DNA of 64,000 bases, taken from positions 2,914,001-2,978,000 of the forward strand of contig NZ_CP109499.1 of NCBI RefSeq assembly GCF_036231965.1, given 5' to 3'. Every line of letters starts with the position of its first letter. Position 1 is the first letter of the stretch. Below the pieces are notes generated by a model. The model did no database searches. It was not told where the DNA came from and saw only the letters and a program-made list of their open reading frames with translations. Below, piece by piece: positions 37,717 through 46,112 of the stretch. The DNA comes from Streptomyces sp. NBC_01428. GTDB taxonomy: Bacteria > Actinomycetota > Actinomycetes > Streptomycetales > Streptomycetaceae. The translations under genes and the position numbers were made by a program.

Positions 37717-37733
37717 TGTTCAAGACTTGAACA
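37717..37733. promoter_or_regulatory. 17-bp palindrome upstream of the glcP promoter
   Basis: TGTTCAAGACTTGAACA has perfect 8-bp arms around one central base, about 45 bp upstream of the glcP -35. It looks like a binding site for a dimeric regulator. In this AT-poor genome a chance match of this quality is unlikely. Confidence 0.55.
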
Positions 37734-37860
37734 GTTGACCCTCGTACGGCTCAACACAAGGCCTTCTGCCCCCGAAGCCTCGGCAGTAACTCCGTGAGTG
37801 GTACACGAATGTGACACTCGGAACACACGCGACGGCGAGCGGTGCGGGCACGGGGGCTCG

Positions 37861-37889
37861 GCCGGTCCACGGGTGCCCTCTGGACCGGC
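37861..37889 (-). terminator. Terminator after smc
   Basis: 9-bp stem GCCGGTCCA (37861-37869) with TGGACCGGC (37881-37889), 11-base loop, about 100 bases past the smc stop. Confidence 0.6.
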
Positions 37890-37991
37890 GACGGCCGCTC
37901 GGCGAAAGCGGGTCCCGGTACGCCGACCGGGTGGACGGACGTCCCTCCGGGCCCCGGCGACGGGTTTTCGGGCACCCCACGGGCGGGGGCG

Positions 37992-40900
37992 TCAGCGCAG
38001 CCGCTGGCTGATGACCTTCGAGACTCCGTCGCCCTGCATGGAGACGCCGTACAGCGCGTCGGCGACCTCCATCGTGCGCTTCTGGTGCGTGATCACGATC
38101 AGCTGCGAGGCCTCCTGCAGCTCCTGCATGATCCGGATCAGCCGCTGGAGGTTGGTGTCGTCGAGCGCCGCCTCGACCTCGTCCATCACGTAGAACGGGC
38201 TGGGACGCGCCTTGAAGATCGACACGAGCAGCGCCACGGCGGTCAGCGACCGTTCGCCGCCGGAGAGCAGGCTGAGCCGCTTGACCTTCTTGCCCGGCGG
38301 GCGGGCCTCGACGTCGACGCCCGTGGTGAGCATGTTGTCGGGGTCGGTCAGGATGAGCCGGCCGTCACCGCCGGGGAACAGCCGGCTGAAGACCCCTTCG
38401 AACTCCCGAGCGGTGTCGCGATACGCCTCGGTGAACACCTGCTCGACCCGCTCGTCGACCTCCTTGATCACCTGGAGGAGGTCGGCGCGCGTCTTCTTGA
38501 GGTCCTCCAGCTGCTCGCTGAGGAACTTGTGGCGCTCCTCCAGCGCGGCGAACTCCTCCAGGGCGAGCGGGTTGACCTTGCCGAGCTGCTGGTACGCCCG
38601 CTCGGCCGACTTGAGCCGCTTCTCCTGCTCGGCACGGTGGAACCGCCGGGGCTGGTTGCGCGGGTGCTCCGGGTCCTCGGGCAGCTCCTCGCCCTCGGCG
38701 GGCAGGGACGGCGGTACGGGCTGGTCGGGGCCGTAGTCCGCGACGAGTCCCGCCGGCTCGACGCCGAGCTCGTCCAGCGCCTTGGCCTCCAGCTGCTCCA
38801 CGCGCATCCGCTTCTCGGCGCCCAGCACCTCCCCGCGGTGGACCGAGTCGGTGAGCTTGTCCAGCTCCGCCTTGAGGTCGCGGCCCTGGCTCCGCGCGGC
38901 ACCGAGCTCCTGCTCGCGGAGGGCCTTGGCGGTGTCGGCGGCGGTGCGCTCCTCGTCGGCGCGGCCGAGCGAGACCTCGACGTGGGCGAGCAGCTGCCGC
39001 GCTCCCGAGGCCACGGCCTGCGCGACGGCCGCCTCGTGGCGCAGCCGCGCCCGGCGCTGCTCGGCACGCGCGCGTGCCTCGCGTTCGGCGCGGGCTGCCC
39101 GGTCGAGCGAGTCGGCCCGTCCGGCGAGGCCCTTGACCCGCTCCTCGTGGGTCCGCACCTGAAGCCTGGCTTCCATCTCGGTCTGCCGGGCGTTGGCGCC
39201 GTCCGCGGCGAGCCGGTCGCGTGCCGAGGTGTCGGGTTCCTCCTCGACGGGCATCTCCTCGGCCACGGCGAGCCGTTCGGCCAGTTCCTCCGCCTCCTCC
39301 AGGGCCCGGTCGAGGGCGTCCTGCGCGCGGGCGGCGGCCGCGGTGCTCCGCTCGGCCTCGCCCGCGGCGCCGCGCGCCTGCCCGGCCAGCCGGCCGAGCT
39401 GCTGCGCGACCGTCGACTTCTCCCGCTCGGCGGCCCGCCTCCGCTCCCCCACCTCTTCGACGAGGGCCGCGCGTTCGGTGCGCAGCTCGGTGGCGATCTG
39501 CTGTGCCTCGGTCAGCTCCTCGCAGCGCACGGCCAGCTCCTCCAGCTCGGCCGCCGCCTCGTCCACGGAGGCCTGCACCTCGAGAAGGCTGGGCGCGCCG
39601 GCGGACCCGCCGTGCGCGAAGTGCGCCCCGAGCAGGTCGCCCTCGGCGGTCACGGCGGTGAGTCCGGGCCGCGCGTAGACCAGGTCCTCGGCGTCCTCCA
39701 GGGTCCCGACGACGACGATCCCGTGCAGCAGCCGCCGCACGGCGGGCATCAGCTCGGCGGGCCCTCGCACGAGGTCGGTCGCCCACCGGCCTCCTTCGCC
39801 CGGGCTCTGCTCCGGTCCCCCGCCCCCGTGCGGCCGGTCGTCCTCGGGTGCTCCGGCGAGCAGGAGGGAGGCCCGGCCCGCGTCCTGTTTGCGCAGCAGG
39901 CGGATGGCCTCGGCGGCCGAGGCGGGCGTGCTGACGGCGATGGCGTCGGCGGCCGCGCCGAACGCGGCGGCGAGCGCGACCTCGAAACCGGGGGTGACCG
40001 ACAGCAGTTCGGCGGCGGGGCCCAGCAGTCCGGTCAGCCGGTCGCGGGCGCCGAGCAGCGCTCCCGTGCCGTCCTTGCGCCGGAGCCCCAGCGCGAGTGC
40101 CTCGCGGCGGGCCTGGGTCGCGGCCCGTCGGCGTTCCGCCGCGGTGACCGCCTCGCGGGCGGCGCTCAGGCCGGCCTCGGCGTCGGCCAGCGCCCGTTTC
40201 GCCGCCTCGTGCTGGTCGGTGAGGTCGGCGTCGCCCGCGTCGAGACCCTCCACCTCGGCCTTCAGCTGCTCGTACTCCTCCTGGGCGGCGAACGCGCGCT
40301 CCTGGGCCTCGTCGCGTGCGGCGGCGAGCCGGTCGATCTCGGCCTGGGCGGACGCGGCCCGTGAACGGGCGGCGTTGACCTGACCGTTGAGGCGGGCGAG
40401 GCCCTCCCTGCGGTCGGCGATGGCCCGGGCCACGTCCTTGAGGCGGCGCTCTTCGACGGTGAGCGCGCGTTCCAGCTCCGCGCGGTGGGCGACCGTGTCC
40501 TCCAGAGCCCGTTCCGCCGCCTCCAGGGCGGCTTCGAGCTCGGCCTCCTGTTCACGGATCCGGGCGGCCTCGCGCTCCATGTCCTCGGGGTCGCGTCCAC
40601 GCCGTTCCTCGGCCGGCACGGACGTGGCGCTCTTCACGCGCGCGTCGGCCAGCGAGATCGTCCCGCGCACCCGCTCGGCGAGCTGGGAGAGTTCGTACCA
40701 GCTCTGCTGGGCGCGCTGGAGGCGTGGGGTCAGCTGCCGGACCTCGTCCTCCAGGAGGGCCTCGCGCTGGAGCGCCTTCTTCAGCTCGGCCTCGGCGGAC
40801 TCCTTGCGTTCCTTGAGAGCGGCCTCGTCGGCGATCTCGGACTGGAGCGCCCCGCGCAGCCGGACGAGGTCGTCGGCGAGCAGCCGCAGCCGGGCGTCGC

Positions 40901-41567
40901 GCAGGTCGGCCTGGATGACGGCGGCGCGACGGGCCACGGCGGCCTGCCGGCCGAGCGGCTTGAGCTGGCGGCGCAGCTCGTCCGTGAGGTCCTGGACGCG
41001 GGCCATGTTCGCCTTCATCGCGTCCAGTTTCCGCAGCGCCTTCTCCTTGCGCTTGCGGTGCTTGAGGACGCCGGCCGCCTCCTCGATGAAGGCCCGGCGG
41101 CCCATCGGGTCCGCGTGCAGGACCGAGTCGAGCTGGCCCTGGCCGACGATGACGTGCATCTCGCGGCCGATGCCGGAGTCGGACAGCAGTTCCTGGATGT
41201 CCAGCAGCCGGCAGGTGTCGCCGTTGATCTGGTACTCGCTGCCGCCGTTGCGGAACATGATCCGCGTGATGGTGACCTCGGCGTACTCGATGGGCAGGGC
41301 GCCGTCGGAGTTGTCGATGGTGAGGGAGACCTCGGCCCGGCCGAGCGGCGGACGCCCGGTGGTGCCGGCGAAGATGACGTCCTCCATCTTGCCGCCGCGC
41401 AGCGACTTGGCACCCTGCTCGCCCATGACCCAGCTGAGCGCGTCCACGACGTTGGACTTGCCCGAGCCGTTGGGGCCCACGACACAGGTGATGCCCGGCT
41501 CGAACCGCAGCGTGGTCGCCGAGGCGAACGATTTGAACCCGCGGAGGGTCAGGGCCTTGAGGTGCAC
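37992..41567 (-). CDS. smc: Chromosome segregation protein SMC
   Basis: ATPase of the SMC-ScpAB condensin that compacts and segregates chromosomes, important during Streptomyces sporulation septation. 1191 residues, full length. Head: MHLKALTLRGFKSFASATTL with Walker A GPNGSGKSNVVDAL. Two coiled-coil arms rich in Glu/Ala/Arg flank the hinge at about residues 490-650 (LLGPAAELLSVTPGFEVALA; AAFGAAADAIAV). Carboxy head: signature LSLLSGGERSLTAVALL and Walker B PFYVMDEVEAALDDTNLQR. Hinge linker contains a Gly/Glu/Pro-rich insert (GGGGPEQSPGEGGRW). Separate transcription from the small gene upstream, which ends in a U-tract terminator. Confidence 0.98.
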   Translation of the reverse strand: MHLKALTLRGFKSFASATTLRFEPGITCVVGPNGSGKSNVVDALSWVMGEQGAKSLRGGKMEDVIFAGTTGRPPLGRAEVSLTIDNSDGALPIEYAEVTITRIMFRNGGSEYQINGDTCRLLDIQELLSDSGIGREMHVIVGQGQLDSVLHADPMGRRAFIEEAAGVLKHRKRKEKALRKLDAMKANMARVQDLTDELRRQLKPLGRQAAVARRAAVIQADLRDARLRLLADDLVRLRGALQSEIADEAALKERKESAEAELKKALQREALLEDEVRQLTPRLQRAQQSWYELSQLAERVRGTISLADARVKSATSVPAEERRGRDPEDMEREAARIREQEAELEAALEAAERALEDTVAHRAELERALTVEERRLKDVARAIADRREGLARLNGQVNAARSRAASAQAEIDRLAAARDEAQERAFAAQEEYEQLKAEVEGLDAGDADLTDQHEAAKRALADAEAGLSAAREAVTAAERRRAATQARREALALGLRRKDGTGALLGARDRLTGLLGPAAELLSVTPGFEVALAAAFGAAADAIAVSTPASAAEAIRLLRKQDAGRASLLLAGAPEDDRPHGGGGPEQSPGEGGRWATDLVRGPAELMPAVRRLLHGIVVVGTLEDAEDLVYARPGLTAVTAEGDLLGAHFAHGGSAGAPSLLEVQASVDEAAAELEELAVRCEELTEAQQIATELRTERAALVEEVGERRRAAEREKSTVAQQLGRLAGQARGAAGEAERSTAAAARAQDALDRALEEAEELAERLAVAEEMPVEEEPDTSARDRLAADGANARQTEMEARLQVRTHEERVKGLAGRADSLDRAARAEREARARAEQRRARLRHEAAVAQAVASGARQLLAHVEVSLGRADEERTAADTAKALREQELGAARSQGRDLKAELDKLTDSVHRGEVLGAEKRMRVEQLEAKALDELGVEPAGLVADYGPDQPVPPSLPAEGEELPEDPEHPRNQPRRFHRAEQEKRLKSAERAYQQLGKVNPLALEEFAALEERHKFLSEQLEDLKKTRADLLQVIKEVDERVEQVFTEAYRDTAREFEGVFSRLFPGGDGRLILTDPDNMLTTGVDVEARPPGKKVKRLSLLSGGERSLTAVALLVSIFKARPSPFYVMDEVEAALDDTNLQRLIRIMQELQEASQLIVITHQKRTMEVADALYGVSMQGDGVSKVISQRLR

Positions 41568-41696
41568 GCCGCCGGACTCTACCTTTCGGTCCCGGTCTCA
41601 CTCCATGAACGCGCGGTTTCACCCGTGAATGTGCAGGGCACACCACACGTTGAAGAGAGGGGACGGGGGTCCACGGGGGCGCGGGGGAAAAGAAAG

Positions 41697-41721
41697 AAGG
41701 GACGCCGAAGAGGCGTCCCTT
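41697..41721 (-). terminator. Canonical Rho-independent terminator with U-tract
   Basis: 10-bp stem AAGGGACGCC (41697-41706) with its complement at 41712-41721 and a 5-base loop, followed on the minus strand by CTTTCTTTT. It ends the small coiled-coil gene about 70 bases past its stop. It is one of two U-tract terminators noticed in the window. Confidence 0.88.
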
Positions 41722-41791
41722 GCAAATCTGACAACTCAGCGGTTGATTCGGGCTGGCCGACCACTGCTGTCGTCGTGGTGCGGTGCAGCGA

Positions 41792-41995
41792 TCAGGTGAG
41801 CGCAGGCTCCGCCTGGGGTACGTCGATGCTCTCGAGAAGCGAGTCGTGAGAAGCGGCAGCCGCGAGCGCGTCGTTCTCGGCCTGAATCCGTACGAGCTCG
41901 GATTCGAGGTCCTGTACGCGCTGCTGGAGCCGTCGCATCTCGGCAATGAGTCGCGGGTCGGAACCGCCGACGTAACCGAGAAGCGCCTTTGCCAT
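41792..41995 (-). CDS. Small coiled-coil protein, conserved hypothetical
   Basis: 67 residues from ATG 41995, with GGAGG ten bases upstream. Starts MAKALLGYVGGSDPRLIAEM, then a heptad-like stretch (RRLQQRVQDLESELVRIQAE) predicting one coiled-coil helix, and an acidic/Ala tail. Not a family I can name. The well-formed ribosome site, own promoter-like upstream region and strong terminator argue it is a real, independently expressed gene. No signal peptide. Possibly a small structural or adaptor protein; no link to SMC beyond adjacency. Confidence 0.8.
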   Translation of the reverse strand: MAKALLGYVGGSDPRLIAEMRRLQQRVQDLESELVRIQAENDALAAAASHDSLLESIDVPQAEPALT

Positions 41996-42376
41996 GATGG
42001 ATGGTCCTCCACACTGAGTGACCGACCGGGAAGCGGTGTGGGTCGTGAGGGAATCGCACCCGCGTGCTTGACACTGCTGATGTCCTGCTGCCGTTCCACA
42101 TGCCAAACAGCTAAGGTGCGCGGGGCTTTCAGAGTCTCACCAAAAAGTTTGACGGTCAACACGATCACGCCCCGTATCGGGGGGCAACCCGCTGTCGCGC
42201 GGCTCTGGACCGGCGGCGCTGCGACTCCTGCGGGACCCTCAGGGCGTGGAGATCATCGTTACCCCGCGAGCCTGCCACTTCGCGGCCTTCTTGGCAACCA
42301 CCAGGCCGTTTCCGCTTCGGGCAGGTGCCCGGGGCATGTACGGAGTGCTTCCGGGAGGCCCTCGCGGGTCACATCG
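41996..42376. other. 381-bp gap upstream of the small coiled-coil gene
   Basis: No gene seen. Includes an 11-bp palindrome TTGACGGTCAA at 42149-42159 whose minus-strand half gives a TTGACC hexamer, a possible -35 for the small gene; a -10 is not obvious. A T-rich run follows on that strand (42140-42150). Confidence 0.4.
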
Positions 42377-42658
42377 TCAGCGGATCGCGAACCCGTCGTA
42401 GATCCCCCGGGGCGTGTCCCAGATCTCAGTGACGCCGTCCACCCGGCCGGGCGTGTCGTCGCCCTGGAGCCAGTCGAGCAGTCTCTGACAGCCGGCGCGA
42501 GGGCCCTCCGCGACGACCTGGACGCGTCCGTCCTCCAAATTGAGAGCAAAACCACTCAGCCCGCCGATCTCCAGGGCCCGGGCACGCGTGAACCAGCGGA
42601 AACCCACACCTTGGACGCGCCCGCGTACCCAGACGACCAGCCGTACAACCTCGTTCAT
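42377..42658 (-). CDS. acyP: Acylphosphatase
   Basis: Hydrolyses carboxyl-phosphate bonds. 93 residues, normal size. The phosphate-binding loop with catalytic Arg is [13 protein letters not shown], and the catalytic Asn is in [17 protein letters not shown]. Ends GIYDGFAIR. Located upstream of the smc region as in many actinobacteria. Confidence 0.95.
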   Translation of the reverse strand: MNEVVRLVVWVRGRVQGVGFRWFTRARALEIGGLSGFALNLEDGRVQVVAEGPRAGCQRLLDWLQGDDTPGRVDGVTEIWDTPRGIYDGFAIR

Positions 42659-42743
42659 GGGTGCACGCTAACCGGACAATGTCTCTCTGAGCACTTCCTC
42701 CCCTTGCGCCATGGGGTACCGTCCCCACCCAATGAGTCTCATA

Positions 42744-42769
42744 GGAAACTCACTCTTTCGGGTGAGGTT
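42744..42769 (+). promoter_or_regulatory. ECF-type promoter candidate for the CAP-domain gene
   Basis: GGAAA (42744-42748), an 18-base spacer and GTT (42767-42769) match the GGAAt-n18-GTT pattern of SigR-type promoters and resemble the GGAAC pattern of SigE. The expected start is about 35 bases before the ATG at 42813. Match by eye only. Confidence 0.4.
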
Positions 42770-42812
42770 CATATGAGGATCGCCTGACGCAAGATCGAGG
42801 AAGGCCCAAGAG

Positions 42813-43775
42813 ATGGGACGCCACCGACGCCACGACGCCGGCCGCGCCGCCACCGGCCGCGCCACCGACCAGCACGGGGCCGACACGCAGAACTACGGTC
42901 CGGAGAACCTGTACGGCTACGCGGCCGTCGCCGATCTCCCGTCCACGTCGTCCGCCCGCTCGCACCGCAAGAAGAAGGGTGCGACCGCGGTACGCACCGG
43001 TCTGCTCGGTGTCTCGGCGGCTGTGGCCCTGGGTACCGCGGCTGTCGCGGCGGGCGTGATGCCCGGCGCCGACAACTACGCGCTCGGTGGCGGCGGCGGC
43101 AACTCCGACAAGGTGCAGGCCGTCGGCTCGCCCTCCGGTCTGGAGACCCAGCAGGGCGGCACCTCGGGCAGTGCGGAGGCCCACGACGACGACACGGCGA
43201 CGAGCCGTGACGCCGATCGCGCGGCCACCCCCTCGGCCGCCCCTTCCTCGTCGTCCCCGTCGGCCGCGCCGACGAAGACGCCCTCGAAGAAGCCGAGCGC
43301 CGAGCCGACCGAGGAGTCGAAGACCCCCGAGGCCCCGAAGCCCTCCAAGACCGCGACGAAGGCACCGGTGGCCAAGGCCCCGGTGACCGTCTCCGCGGAG
43401 ACGGCGGCCGAGGCCGAGGTGCTGAAGCTCGTCAACGACGAGCGCTCCAAGGTGGGCTGCAGCCCGGTGTCCGCGAACAGCGCGCTGTCGGACCTGGCGC
43501 AGTCGTTCAGCGAGGACATGGCGGCACGCGACTTCTTCGACCACACCGACCCGAGCGGCCTCAGCCCCTGGGACCGTGCGGCGAAGGCCGGCATCACCGG
43601 CCTCGGCGGCGAGAACATAGCCCGCGGCCAGACCACGGCCGAAGCGGTCATGGAGGCCTGGATGAACAGCCCCGGCCACCGCGCGAACATACTGAACTGC
43701 GACTTCAAGACCCTCGGCGTCGGAGCCCACTTCGGCTCGGGCGGCCCGTGGTGGACGCAGGACTTCGGCTACTGA
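42813..43775 (+). CDS. CAP/SCP-domain extracellular protein
   Basis: 320 residues. A hydrophilic 55-residue start is followed by one membrane segment (VRTGLLGVSAAVALGTAAVA), so it is either anchored with its carboxy end outside or exported. A long Ser/Thr/Pro/Lys-rich linker (about 100-195) resembles a wall-spanning stalk. The carboxy CAP domain (about 196-320) has AEAEVLKLVNDERSKVGCSP, FFDHTDPSGLSPWDRA, GENIARGQTTAEAVMEAWM and SPGHRANILNCDFKTLG, with the conserved His and Glu residues and two Cys that could form a disulphide. Function unknown; often cell-wall or secreted lytic-type proteins. Confidence 0.9.
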   Translation: MGRHRRHDAGRAATGRATDQHGADTQNYGPENLYGYAAVADLPSTSSARSHRKKKGATAVRTGLLGVSAAVALGTAAVAAGVMPGADNYALGGGGGNSDKVQAVGSPSGLETQQGGTSGSAEAHDDDTATSRDADRAATPSAAPSSSSPSAAPTKTPSKKPSAEPTEESKTPEAPKPSKTATKAPVAKAPVTVSAETAAEAEVLKLVNDERSKVGCSPVSANSALSDLAQSFSEDMAARDFFDHTDPSGLSPWDRAAKAGITGLGGENIARGQTTAEAVMEAWMNSPGHRANILNCDFKTLGVGAHFGSGGPWWTQDFGY

Positions 43776-43873
43776 GCCGACCCCGCACGACCGACCCCGC
43801 TCACTCCGGCCCCGCCCGCTCACCGTCACGCGGCTGAGCCCCGTCGGGAACGCTCCGCCGCGCGCCGCCCCGC

Positions 43874-44470
43874 CTACGCGACCGGCACCGCCGCCGCGCG
43901 GCCCAGGGTGAAGATACGGGCCGTCTCGGTGATGCGGCGGCCCAGGTGTTCGGCGGTGGCGACGTCGGAGGGGTGGACCGCGTCGGGGCCCTCGTCGACG
44001 TTGGTGGCCGCGGCGGCGCCCGCGAAGACGCCGAGGCGGTTGAGGTCGTGCTCGGAGCCGGCGCTGTTGTTCCAGCCCGGGTGCAGACCGAGGTTGACCC
44101 AGTTCATGCCGTGCTGGGCGGCGAGGATCTGGAAGAACTGCAGGGTGTGCAGCTTGTCGCCGCTCTTGGAGCCGGAGTTGGTGAACCCGGCGGCCAGCTT
44201 GTCCTTCCAGTCCTGTCCGAACCAGCGCTTCGAGGACGCCTCCGCGAAGACGTGGAAGGCGCCCGACGCGGTGCCCATGTACGTCGGCGACCCGAAGACC
44301 ACGGCGTCCGAGGCGTCGAGCTGCTCCCACTGCGCGTCGGTGATCGCGTCGACCTGGATGAGGTGGACCTCGGCACCGGCTTCGAGAGCACCCGTGCGCA
44401 CGGCCTCCGCGAGGACCGCGGTGTGGCCGTAGCCGGAGTGGTAGGCGATGGAGACAACAGGGGTCGTCAC
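43874..44470 (-). CDS. Flavodoxin-fold NAD(P)H:quinone reductase-like (WrbA/NQO family)
   Basis: 198 residues from GTG 44470. The FMN phosphate loop is SIAYHSGYGHTAVLAEAV, and the family pattern VFGSPTYMGTASGAFHVFAE and AAGFTNSGSKSGDKLHTLQF (with the WrbA-like Gly/Ser/Thr pattern) follows. Probably a two-electron quinone reductase using FMN, cytosolic. Divergent from an HxlR regulator across a 129-bp region with a perfect operator-like palindrome, so it is likely repressed by that regulator and induced by quinones or other electrophiles. Confidence 0.9.
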   Translation of the reverse strand: MTTPVVSIAYHSGYGHTAVLAEAVRTGALEAGAEVHLIQVDAITDAQWEQLDASDAVVFGSPTYMGTASGAFHVFAEASSKRWFGQDWKDKLAAGFTNSGSKSGDKLHTLQFFQILAAQHGMNWVNLGLHPGWNNSAGSEHDLNRLGVFAGAAAATNVDEGPDAVHPSDVATAEHLGRRITETARIFTLGRAAAVPVA

Positions 44471-44539
44471 AGCAGGACTCCTCAGAGGGCGAGAACGGCA
44501 GCAGCGCAGGGGCTGCTCACCGGCGATACCGAAAGGAAA

Positions 44540-44560
44540 GCACTAACCAGAAGTTAGTGC
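44540..44560. promoter_or_regulatory. HxlR-type operator palindrome
   Basis: GCACTAAC (44540-44547), five-base spacer, GTTAGTGC (44553-44560): perfect 8-bp arms midway between the divergent flavodoxin and HxlR genes. Winged-helix HxlR proteins such as YodB and QorR bind palindromes of this kind at the promoters they share with quinone reductases. Confidence 0.78.
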
Positions 44561-44599
44561 AACCTTCCGGGAAGCGCTGTGTCTGCGTATGCTGCTCGT

Positions 44600-45034
44600 A
44601 TGGAATCCGTCGCCCCCGTGTCCGAGCGTCCCGACCGCGACGAGGGCGCCGCCTGCCCCGACGGCGAGGACCTCGCGTACAACGTGTTCGCGCGCAGCTG
44701 CCCGTCCCGGGGCACGCTGGAGCACGTCACCGGCCGCTGGGGCTCGCTCACACTGGGCGCCCTGCACGACGGCACGTTCCGCTTCAACGAACTGCGGCGC
44801 CGGATCGACGGCGTCAGCGAGAAGATGCTCTCCCAGACCCTGCACGCGCTGGAACGCGACGGGCTGGTGCACCGGGACGCGCAGCCCACGAACCCGCCCC
44901 GCGTCGACTACAGCCTCACGCCGCTCGGCCGTCAGGTCGCCGAGCGCCTGATCGGCCTCATCACGTTCGTGGAGGGCAGCATGGACGAGGTCCTGGAGTC
45001 CCGCGGGCGCTACGACACGACGCGCGGGGCATGA
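44600..45034 (+). CDS. HxlR-family redox-type regulator
   Basis: 144 residues from ATG 44600 (MESVAPVSERPD). Winged helix of the HxlR family: VTGRWGSLTLGALHDGTFRF, LRRRIDGVSEKMLSQTLHAL and LERDGLVHRDAQPTNPPRVDYSLT. Cys in DLAYNVFARSCPSRGTLEHV lies where YodB/QorR-type sensors carry their redox Cys; a further Cys occurs earlier (AACPDG). Divergent to the quinone-reductase-like gene and close to the palindrome, consistent with an autoregulated, thiol-based electrophile sensor. The role is inferred from family and context. Confidence 0.9.
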   Translation: MESVAPVSERPDRDEGAACPDGEDLAYNVFARSCPSRGTLEHVTGRWGSLTLGALHDGTFRFNELRRRIDGVSEKMLSQTLHALERDGLVHRDAQPTNPPRVDYSLTPLGRQVAERLIGLITFVEGSMDEVLESRGRYDTTRGA

Positions 45035-45062
45035 CCGCCGCCGAGTCCGGAGGGCGCGACGA

Positions 45063-45929
45063 CTAGAGGTCGGCGCCCGGCCGCGGTGCGCGCTGGCAGC
45101 GTGGGCAGAAATAGCTGGAGCGGTTCATCCAGGCCCGCCGCCGCATCGGCGTCCCGCAGCGACGGCACGGCTCGCCCTCGCGCCCGTACGCGTCGAGCGA
45201 GCGGTCGAAGTAGCCCGACTCACCGTTCACGTTGACGTAGAGGCTGTCGAAGCTCGTGCCGCCGGCGGCGAGGGCGTCGTTCATGACGTCGCGGATGTGG
45301 CCGAGGAGTTCGGCCGTGCGCGGCCGGGTCATGGTCCCCGTCGGACGCTCGTAGTGCAGCTTGGAACGCCAGAGCGCCTCGTCCGCGTAGATGTTGCCGA
45401 CGCCGCTGATCAGCGACTGGTCGAGCAGGGCGCGCTTGATCGTCGTGCGGCGGGCCCGCAGGGCGACGTGGAACGCGGCGTCGTCGAACAGCGGGTCCAG
45501 CGGATCGCGGGCGATGTGCGCGATGACGTCGGGCAGTCCGTCGGCGGTGTTCTCGTGCAGCGAGAGGCCCCCGAAGGTCCGCTGGTCGACGAAGCGCAGC
45601 TCGGTGCCGAGGGCGTCGTCGAAGCGGAAGCGGATCCGCAGGTGCTTCTCCTCCACGGCCTCCTGCGGCTGCACGAGGAGCTGACCGCTCATCCCGAGAT
45701 GCGCGAGCACGGAGAACGGCGAATCGTCGAGCGGCAGCCACAGGTACTTGCCGCGCCGCATCGCCTCACCGATCCGCTGCCCCTCCAGCGACTTCGCGAA
45801 GCCGTCCGGCCCCGCCAAGTGCCGCCGCACGGCCCGCGGATGACGCACCTCGACGGACTTCACGACCCGCCCGGACACCCAGCGCTCCAAGCCCCGGCGC
45901 ACGACTTCGACCTCGGGCAACTCGGGCAC
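45063..45929 (-). CDS. mutM: Formamidopyrimidine-DNA glycosylase
   Basis: Removes 8-oxoguanine and Fapy lesions, with AP-lyase activity. GTG 45929 with GGAGGAG upstream gives 288 residues starting [14 protein letters not shown], where the Pro after the start and Glu (PELPE) are catalytic. Other features: helix-two-turn-helix in [20 protein letters not shown], and the zinc finger [13 protein letters not shown]...SSYFCPRCQ with four Cys. Downstream of rnc across a strong terminator. Confidence 0.97.
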   Translation of the reverse strand: MPELPEVEVVRRGLERWVSGRVVKSVEVRHPRAVRRHLAGPDGFAKSLEGQRIGEAMRRGKYLWLPLDDSPFSVLAHLGMSGQLLVQPQEAVEEKHLRIRFRFDDALGTELRFVDQRTFGGLSLHENTADGLPDVIAHIARDPLDPLFDDAAFHVALRARRTTIKRALLDQSLISGVGNIYADEALWRSKLHYERPTGTMTRPRTAELLGHIRDVMNDALAAGGTSFDSLYVNVNGESGYFDRSLDAYGREGEPCRRCGTPMRRRAWMNRSSYFCPRCQRAPRPGADL

Positions 45930-46036
45930 GGGACTCCTCCGGAGGACGGACTGGGGGTGATGCCGGAAGGGTACATCGCACGCGGCGGGCACTGCCGACG
46001 AGGCGTCGAGCCCGCTCCCCCCGGCCCCGCGACACG

Positions 46037-46082
46037 CACCGGACCCCGCCGCGGCGCTGGTGCGCTGCGACGGGGTCCGGTG
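46037..46082 (-). terminator. Strong terminator after rnc
   Basis: 12-bp stem (46037-46048 with 46071-46082; core CCGGACCCCG) plus an inner GCGC/GCGC stem, 31 bases past the rnc stop. Confidence 0.78.
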
Positions 46083-46112
46083 GTGCGGTGGTGCGGTGCT
46101 TCTTGTGAAGGA

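Larger units (their letters stand above)
37524..37991. other. 468-bp gap between smc and glcP
   Basis: No gene seen. Contains the smc terminator (37861-37889), an AT-richer block at about 37620-37740 with the glcP promoter, and two palindromes listed separately. 5' leader of glcP is about 115 bases. Confidence 0.6.
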
